From positions 1 through 41,561 of IMG/VR virus record IMGVR_UViG_3300028800_002458: DNA of 41,561 bases; one strand, written 5' to 3'. Of the stretch, positions 28,702-36,806 are shown one piece after another; position 1 is the first letter of the stretch, and each line of letters opens with the position of its first letter. The translations under genes were made by a program, and so were the position numbers. Under the pieces are notes generated by a model. That model was not told the DNA's origin and searched no databases. It was given only the letters and a program-made list of their open reading frames with translations. The DNA is from a virus.

Positions 28702-30593
28702 TGGATCTCGTCACGCTCGACTTCGAAAGTTTTTGGTCCGACACCTATTCGCTGTCGAAGATGACGACCGAAGCCTATGTCAGGGACGACAGGTTTGAGA
28801 CGATCCTGGCCGGCATCAAGATCAACGCCGAGGCGCCGTACTGGGTGCCGCGCGACTCGGTAGGGGCGGCGCTGCACGACCTACACCTGGAGCGGCGCGC
28901 CGTGTTGGCGCATCACGCCCATTTTGACGGGCTAATTCTTTCGCACCACTATTCAATTAGACCTAAGGTGTGGTTCGATACGCTAGGCATGGGGCGCGCC
29001 TTGCATGGCGCGCACGCGGGGCTGTCGCTGGCCAAACTGGTCGAACGCTACCGCCTGGGGGCCAAGGGCGACGAGGTGCTCAGCGCCAAGAACCTGCGCT
29101 TCGCAGACTTTAGCCCGCAGCAGCTGCACCGTTACGGGAATTATTGCTGCAACGATGCTAAGTTATGCTATCAGTTGTTCGAGCGTATGGCGCCGCACTT
29201 CACGCGCCACGAGCTGGCGCTGCACGACCGCGTGATCCGTATGTTTACCGAGCCCGTACTGCTGCTGGATCAGGCTATGCTGCAGCAGTACGCGGCGCGC
29301 TTGCACGCTGAGAAGCTGGCGCTGATGCTGGAGGCCGGCATGCAGCGTATGGACCTGATGAGCAATGATATGTTTGCGCTCGCATTGATTGAGCTGGGTG
29401 TCGAGCCGCCGATGAAAATCAGCCCGAGCTGGCTAAAGCAAAACCTGCCGGGCCTGCCGAAATATATTTACGCGTTTGCCAAAACCGACGCGGGCATACA
29501 GGCGCTGCAGGAGCACCCCGACACACGCGTGCAGGTGCTGGTCGAAGCGCGCTTAAAGAACAAGACGACCAGTGCCGAGAAGGGCGCTGATCGGCTGCTG
29601 GGGATGGCGGCGCGCGGGCCGGCAACCATCTACCTCAAGGTCAGTGGCGCGTCGGGCACGCATCGCCTGAGTGGGGGCGACAATTTTAACTGGCAGGCGA
29701 CTGAGCGGGGCGGCGCGATACGCGATGCGGTGATGGCGCCGCCGGGCCACCAGATCGTGGTGGGCGACTCGGCCAACATCGAGGCGCGCTTGCTGGACTG
29801 GTTAGCCGGCGAGGAGGACATGCTCAAGGTGTACCGGCGCTATGACCAAGGTCTTGGCCCTGACGTGTACTGCGTGATTGCCGAGCATATCTACGGTCGG
29901 CCGATCACGGCGAAAGATAACCCGGCCGAAAGAGTCATCGGGAAAAAGTCGAAACTCGGATTAGGCTACGGCATGGGTTGGGAGCGGTTCCTGGCCACGG
30001 TGCGCGGCGAGGCCAAGGGGGCAGACGGTCGGCCGTTGGTGTTGACGATCGCCTTCGCACGGCATGTGGTCGATGTGTATCGGCAGCTGCACTTGCAGGT
30101 GGGTAAGCTCTGGAAGCGTGGTGATGATGCGCTCGCTTATATCAGCCGCGGTGAGCAGGGCAACGCGCTGGACTATCGTGGAGTCGTTCGGACCTGTGCG
30201 GACGGCCTGCTACTACCTGGGGGTTTGAAGATACTCTATCCCGAGCTGCGGCGCGAGAAGGACCCGAAAACCGGGCGCCTGGAGTGGGTGTTCTGGAATG
30301 GTCGCAAGGCCGAGCGCATCTATGGCGCGAAGGTCATCGAGAATGTGGTGCAATGCTTGGCTCGCGTGGTGGTGCTGGACCAGTGCCTGGTCACCGCGGA
30401 GCAGGCGCGCAACGAGGCGCGCTGGGTGCATAGCGTGCATGACGAGGGGGTGTTCGTCACGCCTGACTTTTACGCGGCCTGGTTGACCGAGTTGTTGCTG
30501 GCCAATATGCGTGTGCCACCCCCTTGGGCTCCGGACTTACCCTTAAACAGCGAGGGGGGTTTCCATGCTCGCTATGGCCGCGCTAAAGCGTAA
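28701..30593 (+). CDS. Family A DNA polymerase with 3'-5' exonuclease domain
   Basis: This 630-residue protein copies the phage genome. The proofreading domain shows DFE (7-9), Asp76 in HFDGL and Asp152 in YCCNDAKL. The polymerase domain has motif A DSANIEAR (355-362, the phage variant of DYSQIELR), motif B with Arg410, the GKKSK lysines and GYG (421-423), and motif C HDE (579-581). There is no 5'-3' exonuclease domain. The ATG at 28701 is chosen because it overlaps the preceding stop and has AGGGAG upstream; a start 30 bases earlier lies in the previous gene. Confidence 0.93.
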   Translation: MDLVTLDFESFWSDTYSLSKMTTEAYVRDDRFETILAGIKINAEAPYWVPRDSVGAALHDLHLERRAVLAHHAHFDGLILSHHYSIRPKVWFDTLGMGRALHGAHAGLSLAKLVERYRLGAKGDEVLSAKNLRFADFSPQQLHRYGNYCCNDAKLCYQLFERMAPHFTRHELALHDRVIRMFTEPVLLLDQAMLQQYAARLHAEKLALMLEAGMQRMDLMSNDMFALALIELGVEPPMKISPSWLKQNLPGLPKYIYAFAKTDAGIQALQEHPDTRVQVLVEARLKNKTTSAEKGADRLLGMAARGPATIYLKVSGASGTHRLSGGDNFNWQATERGGAIRDAVMAPPGHQIVVGDSANIEARLLDWLAGEEDMLKVYRRYDQGLGPDVYCVIAEHIYGRPITAKDNPAERVIGKKSKLGLGYGMGWERFLATVRGEAKGADGRPLVLTIAFARHVVDVYRQLHLQVGKLWKRGDDALAYISRGEQGNALDYRGVVRTCADGLLLPGGLKILYPELRREKDPKTGRLEWVFWNGRKAERIYGAKVIENVVQCLARVVVLDQCLVTAEQARNEARWVHSVHDEGVFVTPDFYAAWLTELLLANMRVPPPWAPDLPLNSEGGFHARYGRAKA

Positions 30594-30704
30594 GTAAAAT
30601 TCAACCGAATCGGGGGGGCGGTTCCTCCTGAGCGGCGGCTATACTTGCATAGCAGTATCGTTAGTTAACCGAAGTAATTTGATAGATATACTAAGGAGTT
30701 CGAA
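30594..30704 (+). promoter_or_regulatory. Gap with a possible promoter
   Basis: TTAACC (30665-30670) and TATACT (30687-30692) are 16 bases apart, a modest sigma70-like site overlapping the ribosome site. AACCG and CGGTT arms around a G-run (about 30613-30636) form a hairpin without a T-run. The 3' end TAAGGAGTTCGAA repeats the leader of the gene at 22465. Confidence 0.35.
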
Positions 30705-30947
30705 ATGAGCGCACCAACCAACCCCGCCACGCCGGCCACGCCGACACCCGCTGCCGCCACGCCGGCTCCGGCGACCCCTGCTGCGGCCACGCCTACTACG
30801 GGCACGGCTGCTGGTGCTGCTACGCCAGCCAAGACCGCCACGCGGGTCAGCCTGCTGAACCGCATTGATACGCTGGCCAAGACCATTGAGGGCGACGCCA
30901 GCACCGAGATACGCAAGCTGATCACGAAGCTGCGCGCGCTGCTCTAA
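30705..30947 (+). CDS. Ala/Pro/Thr-rich protein with helical C-terminus
   Basis: The protein has 80 residues. Residues 1-44 are almost only Ala, Pro, Thr and Gly in short repeats (PATPAT, AAATPAP). Residues 46-80 (RVSLLNRIDTLAKTIEGDAS then RKLITKLRALL) form an amphipathic helix suited to oligomerisation or partner binding. A strong TAAGGAG lies before the ATG. The function is unknown. Confidence 0.62.
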   Translation: MSAPTNPATPATPTPAAATPAPATPAAATPTTGTAAGAATPAKTATRVSLLNRIDTLAKTIEGDASTEIRKLITKLRALL

Positions 30948-30971
30948 CGCGTAAGCATCACAAGGCCCATC

Positions 30972-31166
30972 ATGACCCAGTGGTATTTGCAGTCCACCAA
31001 AGCGGTGGGGCTGCGCTTTCGCATCGTCTCGCTTGACCGGGAGACGAAGCGGGCGCGGCTGTTGGGTGACACCGGCGTGCCGTTCGAACGCATCCTAAGC
31101 GACGAGGTGCTGATGAAGTATGGCTACGTGGTGGTGGAAGTGCCCGACGAACCGACTGAGGAGTAG
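30972..31166 (+). CDS. Small beta-rich protein
   Basis: The protein has 64 residues, MTQWYLQSTKAVGLRFRIVS onward, with RARLLGDTGVPFERILSDEV and an acidic tail. AAGG precedes the ATG weakly. The function is unknown. Confidence 0.62.
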   Translation: MTQWYLQSTKAVGLRFRIVSLDRETKRARLLGDTGVPFERILSDEVLMKYGYVVVEVPDEPTEE

Positions 31167-31169
31167 CCA

Positions 31170-31379
31170 ATGAGAATTATCCAACTCGCCGTTGCGATGG
31201 CCGATGACAGCCAAGAGAGCCTCTACGCCCTGACGGATACGGGCGAGGTGCTGGTGCGGCGTTGGGCGATGGACCCGATGCGCAACCGGGCAGGGCAATC
31301 GCTCGACGGCTGGACCGAGGGCTGGGTGAAGGTCGCCGATAACTTTTCCGAGGCGGTCAAGTTACCGGACAGCCTATGA
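31170..31379 (+). CDS. Small protein of unknown function
   Basis: The protein has 69 residues. IIQLAVAMADDSQESLYALT then DTGEVLVRRW resembles a short beta-propeller-blade-like phage protein often found in replication regions. GAGGAG lies before the ATG. It overlaps the nuclease gene as ATGA. Confidence 0.66.
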   Translation: MRIIQLAVAMADDSQESLYALTDTGEVLVRRWAMDPMRNRAGQSLDGWTEGWVKVADNFSEAVKLPDSL

Positions 31380-32059
31380 CCACTCCGTTGCCGTGGAGCC
31401 ATAGCGCATTGGCCGCGTTTCAAACTTGCCCGCGCCAATACTCTGAGGTCAAGGTGATGCACCACTTCAAGGACGCCAAAGGCGCGGCGGCGTTGTGGGG
31501 TGACGAGCTGCACCACGCGGGCGAGAAGTTCATCGTGGACAACGTGCCGCTGCCGTCCAACATGGGGCACTACGAAGCGTATTTCCAGAGCTTCAAGGCC
31601 CGAGCCGGCGTGACGCGGGCCGAGCGTAAGTATGCGTTGACCCGGCAGCTCATGCCGTGCGACTTTTTCGCGCCCGAGGTGTGGTGCCGGGGCGTGCTCG
31701 ACGTGCTGACCTTAGACGGTACGGTGGCCTGGATTGACGATCACAAATCAGGGAAAAGAAAAAAGGATATGCAGCAGCTGATCGTCTCAGCGCTGTTGAC
31801 CTTTTATCACCACCCCGAGATCAACACTTGTCATACCGCATTCCATTGGCTACAGGAGGGGTTCGAGGAGACCGCCAAGGACCGCGAGACCTATACCCGT
31901 GCGCAGATCCCCGAGTTGTGGGCGATCTTGGTGCCTAAGCTGGAGCGCTATCGGGCCGCGTTTGTGGCGGGCGTGTTTCCCGCCAAGCCCAGTGGCTTGT
32001 GCAAGAAGTTTTGTGTGGTCGACACCTGCGAGTATTGGGGCAGCGGGAGTCGGCGATGA
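31376..32059 (+). CDS. RecB/Cas4-like PD-(D/E)XK nuclease with a cysteine cluster
   Basis: The protein has 227 residues. The active site is visible as GVLDV (Asp109) and DDHKSGK (Asp122, Lys124), followed by the helix with MQQL. Cys18 (FQTCPRQY) plus Cys209, Cys213 and Cys218 (LCKKFCVVDTC) match the layout of the iron-sulphur cluster of Cas4/AddB-type nucleases. It probably trims or resects DNA ends in phage recombination. It is coupled by ATGA to the gene before and lies next to a second nuclease and a helicase. Confidence 0.85.
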   Translation: MTTPLPWSHSALAAFQTCPRQYSEVKVMHHFKDAKGAAALWGDELHHAGEKFIVDNVPLPSNMGHYEAYFQSFKARAGVTRAERKYALTRQLMPCDFFAPEVWCRGVLDVLTLDGTVAWIDDHKSGKRKKDMQQLIVSALLTFYHHPEINTCHTAFHWLQEGFEETAKDRETYTRAQIPELWAILVPKLERYRAAFVAGVFPAKPSGLCKKFCVVDTCEYWGSGSRR

Positions 32060-32075
32060 GCCGTGACCGTGCCGG

Positions 32076-32378
32076 ATGATGACCCCTGAGGGTCGGGTCA
32101 AGGCGCGCATCAAGGCGCTCTTGAAAGCCTTCGGGGCGTATTACCACATGCCGGTAATGAACGGCATGGGCGAACCGTCACTCGATTTTATCGTGTGCGG
32201 GGATGGCATCTTTATCGCCATCGAAGCCAAGGCGTGGGGCAAGCATCCCACCCCGCGGCAGTTGATCACCATCGCGGCTATGCAATCCGCGGGGGCTTTT
32301 GTTTTCGTTGTGTCCTGTGAGGCCGAGTTCGCACGGCTGGAAGCGACCTTGCATTTGCTGTTGCACTTTGAGAAATAA
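32076..32378 (+). CDS. VRR-NUC domain nuclease
   Basis: The protein has 100 residues. SLDFIVCGDGIFIAIEAKAW carries the Asp and Glu-x-Lys of the VRR-NUC fold, followed by TPRQLITIAAMQSAGAFVFV, typical of the short phage and bacterial stand-alone form. Such enzymes act on branched or flap DNA. A SNF2 helicase follows after 11 bp, a pairing common in phages. ATGs at 32076 and 32079 are both possible. Confidence 0.87.
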   Translation: MMTPEGRVKARIKALLKAFGAYYHMPVMNGMGEPSLDFIVCGDGIFIAIEAKAWGKHPTPRQLITIAAMQSAGAFVFVVSCEAEFARLEATLHLLLHFEK

Positions 32379-32389
32379 CTGGTGCCACC

Positions 32390-33985
32390 ATGATAGTCCA
32401 CACCCCATCGAAGTCGCTGCTGTTGAAGGTGCGGCCCGAGGCCCTAGCCACGCTGCGCGGCATCTTCCCCGCGCACAGCAAGCTGCTGGACTACGACGGC
32501 CACAACCTGGCCTTGCCGCATAACTTGGCGGTCACGAAGATCCTGCGCAACATGAACATTCGCGCGCCGAGCCCGATCCGCTATTACTATGACTGGCCCC
32601 ACCCCGCGCGCTTTGAAAAGGTCTTCGACCACCAGTACACGACCTCGGAATTCTTGACCCTGCACCCGCGCTGCTACTGCCTTAATGAGCAAGGTACGAG
32701 CAAGACGGCGAGCGCTTTGTGGGCGGCCGATTACCTGCAACAGTTGGGCATCGTCCATCGTGTGCTGATCGTGGCCAAGCTCAGTACCTTAGAGCAGGTC
32801 TGGATGTCCGAGATATTTGACTGCGTGATGCGCCGCACCGCGCTGCTGCTCACCGGCGACGCTGACCGGCGGCGCATACGCTTGAGCAAGCCGGTCGATT
32901 TTTATATCATCAATCATGAAGGACTACATATCATTGCCAAGGACTTGATCGCGCGCAGTGACATCGATCTGGTGATCGTCGACGAAGCCGCCGCTTACCG
33001 CAACTCGCAGACCCTGATGTATCGGACCCTGCAGAAGGTGATCAAGCAGCGCAAGTTATGGTTGCTCACCGGCGCGCCGTGCCCCAATGCACCGACCGAT
33101 GCCTGGGCCTTGGCGCGACTGGTCGATCCGTCGCGCGTGCCTGAATACTATTCCCAGTTCAAACGCGCCACCATGCACCAAGTCACCGCGCACCGTTGGG
33201 TGCCCGCGCCCGGCAGCCACGAGCTGGCGTTCGAGGCGATGCAGCCGGCGATCCGGTTTAAGAAATCGGACTGCCTGAGCCTGCCGCCGGTCACCTTTAG
33301 CAGCCGCGCAGTGCCGCTCTCGGTCGAGCAGCAGCAGTCTTATCGGCAGATGATGTTGCACTGCGTGGCGGACGCGGCGACCACGCAGGTTCAGGCGGTC
33401 AACGCCGCGGACAAGATCGGCAAACTGCGGCAGATTTTATGCGGTGCGGTCAAGGACGCCAAGGCCGACCGTTACTTGGTGCTGGATCACGCGCCGCGCT
33501 TGAAGGTGCTGTTGGAAACGATCGAGGAGGCGAGCGCGAAGATTTTGATTATCGTGCCGTTCAAGGGCATCGTCGGTGTGCTGCGCCAGGAGATCCAAGC
33601 GTGGCACGACAAGCGCCACGACGGGCGGCGCTGCGCGTTGGTCAACGGCGATGTGTCGCAGACCCAGCGCAACATTATCTATGAAGACTTCCGCGAGGAC
33701 CCGAGCCTCACCGAGCTGGTGTGTCACCCGCGCGTGATGGCGCATGGTTTGAATCTCACCGAGGCGGACCTGTTGATTTTCTATGCGCCGATCTACAGCA
33801 ACGACGAGAGCATCCAAGTGATGGACCGGTTCAACCGGCCAGGTCAGACCCGCAAAATGACGGTCGTGCGCCTGGTCGCCAACAGTTTGGAGAGCAGTAT
33901 TTATGCCCTGGTCGAGGGGCGTGCGTTAACGCAAGAAAACATTCTGTCGCTGTACAAAAAGCAGTTGGAGGAGTTTGCCGCATAA
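32390..33985 (+). CDS. SNF2-family helicase/translocase
   Basis: The protein has 531 residues. Motif I is EQGTSKT (100-106), where related phage proteins usually have EQGTGKT, so one loop glycine is Ser. Motif II is DEAA (198-201), motif III LLTGAP. In the second RecA lobe are a VNGD region, the HGLNL segment and motif VI (DRFNRPGQTRK). It would move along double-stranded DNA and probably works with the VRR-NUC nuclease in replication-fork or recombination processing. The start has no strong ribosome site. Confidence 0.87.
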   Translation: MIVHTPSKSLLLKVRPEALATLRGIFPAHSKLLDYDGHNLALPHNLAVTKILRNMNIRAPSPIRYYYDWPHPARFEKVFDHQYTTSEFLTLHPRCYCLNEQGTSKTASALWAADYLQQLGIVHRVLIVAKLSTLEQVWMSEIFDCVMRRTALLLTGDADRRRIRLSKPVDFYIINHEGLHIIAKDLIARSDIDLVIVDEAAAYRNSQTLMYRTLQKVIKQRKLWLLTGAPCPNAPTDAWALARLVDPSRVPEYYSQFKRATMHQVTAHRWVPAPGSHELAFEAMQPAIRFKKSDCLSLPPVTFSSRAVPLSVEQQQSYRQMMLHCVADAATTQVQAVNAADKIGKLRQILCGAVKDAKADRYLVLDHAPRLKVLLETIEEASAKILIIVPFKGIVGVLRQEIQAWHDKRHDGRRCALVNGDVSQTQRNIIYEDFREDPSLTELVCHPRVMAHGLNLTEADLLIFYAPIYSNDESIQVMDRFNRPGQTRKMTVVRLVANSLESSIYALVEGRALTQENILSLYKKQLEEFAA

Positions 33986-34007
33986 CCATACTCATTAGGA
34001 GTGCATC

Positions 34008-34448
34008 ATGGATCAAGCCACGTTGGATCAGTTTCTCGCCACCATCCCGGCGATGTCGATAGAGAAGCGCGTCAAGCTCTACATCCGTACCCGTAGCGCC
34101 AAGTCGGCCGCGCAGAAGGTATTCGACGAGCAAGAGGCGCAGTTCAAGGTGATCATGGATTTGTGTGAGAACACCATGTTGCGCGAGGCGGACACGCAAG
34201 GGGTGACCGGCTTTACCACGCCGTGGGGCACCACCTACGCCGCCGAGACCATGAAGCTGTCGATCGCCGACGACACCGCGTTCGAGGGGTTCTTGCGCGC
34301 GCAGGCCAACCCCTTCCTGTTCTTTGAACGGCGCATATCCAGCACCCACGTACAAAAATTCATGGAGCTGTCTGGTGGCCTCCTGCCGCCAGGGCTCAAT
34401 GCGTTCCGCGAGCGCGTCATGCGCGTCCGCAAGGCAGGTGACAAATGA
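34008..34448 (+). CDS. Helical protein of the replication module
   Basis: The protein has 146 residues. The helical start (EKRVKLYIRTRSAKSAAQKV) and the segment VTGFTTPWGTTYAAETMKLS, then FLFFERRISSTHVQKFMEL and LPPGLNAFRERVMRVRKA, match a phage family common beside ssDNA-binding and exonuclease genes. The function is unproven. TACTCATTAGGAGTGCATC precedes the ATG; it ends in ATGA with the next gene. Confidence 0.72.
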   Translation: MDQATLDQFLATIPAMSIEKRVKLYIRTRSAKSAAQKVFDEQEAQFKVIMDLCENTMLREADTQGVTGFTTPWGTTYAAETMKLSIADDTAFEGFLRAQANPFLFFERRISSTHVQKFMELSGGLLPPGLNAFRERVMRVRKAGDK

Positions 34449-35047
34449 GCTTAGATACTATCTTGGACGACCTCGGCCTCAAAGAGGTCGCGGCAACCGA
34501 CGCGATGCTCGACCTGGAAACCCTGGGCACAGAGCCGTATGCACCCCTGCTGTCCATCGGTGCGTGCGCGTTTAGCTTCGACGAGGAGCCTATTGTTGAT
34601 GTGTTTTACCAGTGCGTCGATGTCGAGTCGTGCCTGGAACTCGGCATGCGCGCCTCGGGCAGTACCTTGAAGTGGTGGATGGCGCAGGGGGATGCGGCAC
34701 GCAGCGAGGCGTTTAACAGCGAGTCTGCTGTGAGCCTGCCGCTCGCGCTCGATGCCTTTACGGACTGGTGGGATAGCCGGCCGCTGTGCCTGTGGGGCAA
34801 TAGCAGCCGCTTCGATTGTGGCTTGTTGTCGGCAGCCTATAAGGTGTGCAACAAAGAGTTGCCGTGGTTTTGGGTGCGCGAGCGCGACTACCGTACCGTG
34901 AAGAACTTGCCCGGTGCGCGCCAGGTCCCGATGCAGCGCATCGGCACGCACCATAACGGCCTGGATGATGCCATATCACAGGCCGAGCATTTGCGCGCAA
35001 TCTATCGCGCGTTGAAGTTGAACCCGTTGGCTGACGCCACGGTTTAA
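34445..35047 (+). CDS. DnaQ-like 3'-5' exonuclease
   Basis: The protein has 200 residues. The catalytic set is MLDLETLG (Asp23, Glu25), WGNSSRFDCGLL and HHNGLDDAISQA (His and Asp of the ExoIII motif). The length and spacing fit the phage form related to Rv2179c-like 3'-5' exonucleases. It may process RNA or ssDNA during phage replication. It is coupled by ATGA to the preceding gene. Confidence 0.87.
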   Translation: MSLDTILDDLGLKEVAATDAMLDLETLGTEPYAPLLSIGACAFSFDEEPIVDVFYQCVDVESCLELGMRASGSTLKWWMAQGDAARSEAFNSESAVSLPLALDAFTDWWDSRPLCLWGNSSRFDCGLLSAAYKVCNKELPWFWVRERDYRTVKNLPGARQVPMQRIGTHHNGLDDAISQAEHLRAIYRALKLNPLADATV

Positions 35048-35067
35048 TTTACTGTTAGGAGTACGTC

Positions 35068-36345
35068 ATGAGCAATACCACTGCTATAGGTTTTCTGAAT
35101 AACGCCGATGTGCCGGCGCACATAACCGCCTTGTTCGGCGACGACGGCAACATCGCGCCGCGGGTCAATATCAATCAGTTGTCCTACAAGGGGCGGACGT
35201 GGCGGCGGATTGTTGACGGCGAGGAAACGCCACTGACGCGCCTGGATAAGGACAGCGGCGACACGGTGGCAATCCCGATCGTGAATCTGGTGGTGCTCGA
35301 CTACAACAAGGCCCGCAGCCGCACGTACTACGTGGGGGGCTTTGACGACGCGGCCAACAAGAAGCCCGCGTGCGCCAGCGTCGACGGCGTGACGCCGGAC
35401 GCGGAGTTCAACGCGCCCTATGCGCCCACCTGTGCGAGCTGCCCGTTTGCGGTGAAGGGTTCCGAGATCACGCCACAGGGCAAGCAGGTCACCGCCTGCA
35501 AGCCCAACAAGCGGATTGCCGTGGTGCCCAGCCAAGCCATCGGCACGCACCCGCCGATGCTGTTGCGCATCGCCCAAACGTCCGTGTGGGACAAAGACAC
35601 GGTGACTGACGGCACCGGCTGGTATGCCTGGGATCAGATGTTGGATGTGTTGCGCGTGCATGGCATCAAACACTCGTCCGCGATCGAGGTCAAGGCGAAG
35701 TTCGATCTCAAAGTCGCGTACCCGAAGCTGCTGTTCTCGCCGTCGCGCTGGCTCACTCCTGAGGAAGGGGCGGCAGCCAAGCAGGCGCGCGCCACGCACG
35801 CCGATGCGATCAATACCATTCTGAACGGGCGCGCCGACCAGGATGGTCTGATGGGCGAGGCGGGGGTGCCGCCCGATGGGCTCGTGCCGGATGGTCAGGC
35901 CGTGCCCCCGGCGCGCACCGCCTCTAGCCTGGAAGCGGCAGCGGCAGCAGCGGAAGCGGCGAGCGCCACGGCAGCGGCCTCGGCCTCGGCCAGTGCGGCC
36001 AGCGACAAGGCCAAGCGCGCCGCGGCTAAACAGGCCCGCGTTGATGCGGCCAATCAAGCGGCGGCAGCAGCAGCGGCAGCAGCGGCAGCGGCGGCTGGCC
36101 CCGATGATGAGGACGAGGAGGCGGACGCCGGCAGCTGGGGTGGCACGCCAGCCCCCGCCACGCCCCCGGTAGCCGCTGCTGCGGCCCCGGCTAAGGCGGC
36201 CCCGGCCCCGGCTAAAGCAGCAGCACCGGCCGCAGCCGCGCCCGCAGCGGCAGCACCTGAGGCCACGGTAGCTCCGGCCACCCCGGTGCTGGCCAACACC
36301 CCCGCGGGACTGCAAAGCCTGCTGGAAAACTGGGACGATCAATAG
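35068..36345 (+). CDS. Putative ssDNA-binding protein with zinc site and acidic tip
   Basis: The protein has 425 residues. The N-terminal 230 residues are a beta-rich domain with four cysteines (102, 122, 125, 144; CASCPFAVKG and QVTACKPNKR) likely to bind zinc. Then follow an Ala-rich charged helix (about 290-350), an acidic patch, a Pro/Ala linker and the end LLENWDDQ, like the acidic tip of single-stranded DNA-binding proteins that recruits partners. The position among replication genes supports this. No direct match to a named family is claimed. TACTGTTAGGAGTACGTC precedes the ATG. Confidence 0.65.
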   Translation: MSNTTAIGFLNNADVPAHITALFGDDGNIAPRVNINQLSYKGRTWRRIVDGEETPLTRLDKDSGDTVAIPIVNLVVLDYNKARSRTYYVGGFDDAANKKPACASVDGVTPDAEFNAPYAPTCASCPFAVKGSEITPQGKQVTACKPNKRIAVVPSQAIGTHPPMLLRIAQTSVWDKDTVTDGTGWYAWDQMLDVLRVHGIKHSSAIEVKAKFDLKVAYPKLLFSPSRWLTPEEGAAAKQARATHADAINTILNGRADQDGLMGEAGVPPDGLVPDGQAVPPARTASSLEAAAAAAEAASATAAASASASAASDKAKRAAAKQARVDAANQAAAAAAAAAAAAAGPDDEDEEADAGSWGGTPAPATPPVAAAAAPAKAAPAPAKAAAPAAAAPAAAAPEATVAPATPVLANTPAGLQSLLENWDDQ

Positions 36346-36354
36346 CGCCCCCTA

Positions 36355-36376
36355 GCGCGTGCCAGCTGGCCCGCGC
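36355..36376 (+). terminator. Possible terminator after the ssDNA-binding gene
   Basis: GCGCG and CGCGC flank the self-complementary GCCAGCTGGC with one mismatch, then TTCTTAT follows. It may reduce transcription into the next gene; the T-run is weak. Confidence 0.4.
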
Positions 36377-36394
36377 TTCTTATCGAGACTCATC

Positions 36395-36745
36395 ATGACA
36401 CGCATCATCACGGCGGCACGCCGCCAACAAATCGCCGACGCACGACTCGCCGACCCCGACGCGCTGGGGCCGATCCTGGGCGAGCTGGTTATCGAGGGCA
36501 ACGTCCCGGTGGGCGCGGTCGCGCAGCTGATGGGCGTGTCGGCTGTCACCGTGTACCGCTGGATGTACGGCACCGTGGTGCCGCGCGAGCCCAGTCGGCT
36601 GAACAAACTAGAACGCTTGCTGACCGTGCTGCGCAAGGCCAAACGCGCACACACGTTGCCGCTGGGCGGCTCGGTGCCGGACCGCATTCAAGCGGTGGCC
36701 GCGCTCGTGATCGCCCATCGCCCGGCGCCCAAGGCCGCCGGGTAG
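36395..36745 (+). CDS. Helix-turn-helix DNA-binding protein
   Basis: The protein has 116 residues. VPVGAVAQLMGVSAVTVYRW (about residues 38-57) followed by MYGTVVP is a clear helix-turn-helix. The remainder is helical and basic (LNKLERLLTVLRKAKRAH). The ATG at 36395 is chosen over an upstream GTG inside a hairpin; the ribosome site GAGA is weak. It may regulate the replication operon or mark the origin. Confidence 0.7.
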   Translation: MTRIITAARRQQIADARLADPDALGPILGELVIEGNVPVGAVAQLMGVSAVTVYRWMYGTVVPREPSRLNKLERLLTVLRKAKRAHTLPLGGSVPDRIQAVAALVIAHRPAPKAAG

Positions 36746-36769
36746 GAGCTGCGTCAACGCCGTCGGTCG

Positions 36770-36787
36770 CGCAGGCCGAAGCCTGCG
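36770..36787 (+). promoter_or_regulatory. Stable hairpin upstream of the primase-helicase gene
   Basis: CGCAGGC and GCCTGCG pair perfectly around a CGAA loop, 19 bases before the ATG, with AAGG between. There is no T-run. It may set expression of the long gene downstream. Confidence 0.45.
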
Positions 36788-36806
36788 TTACGCATAAGGC
36801 CGCGCT

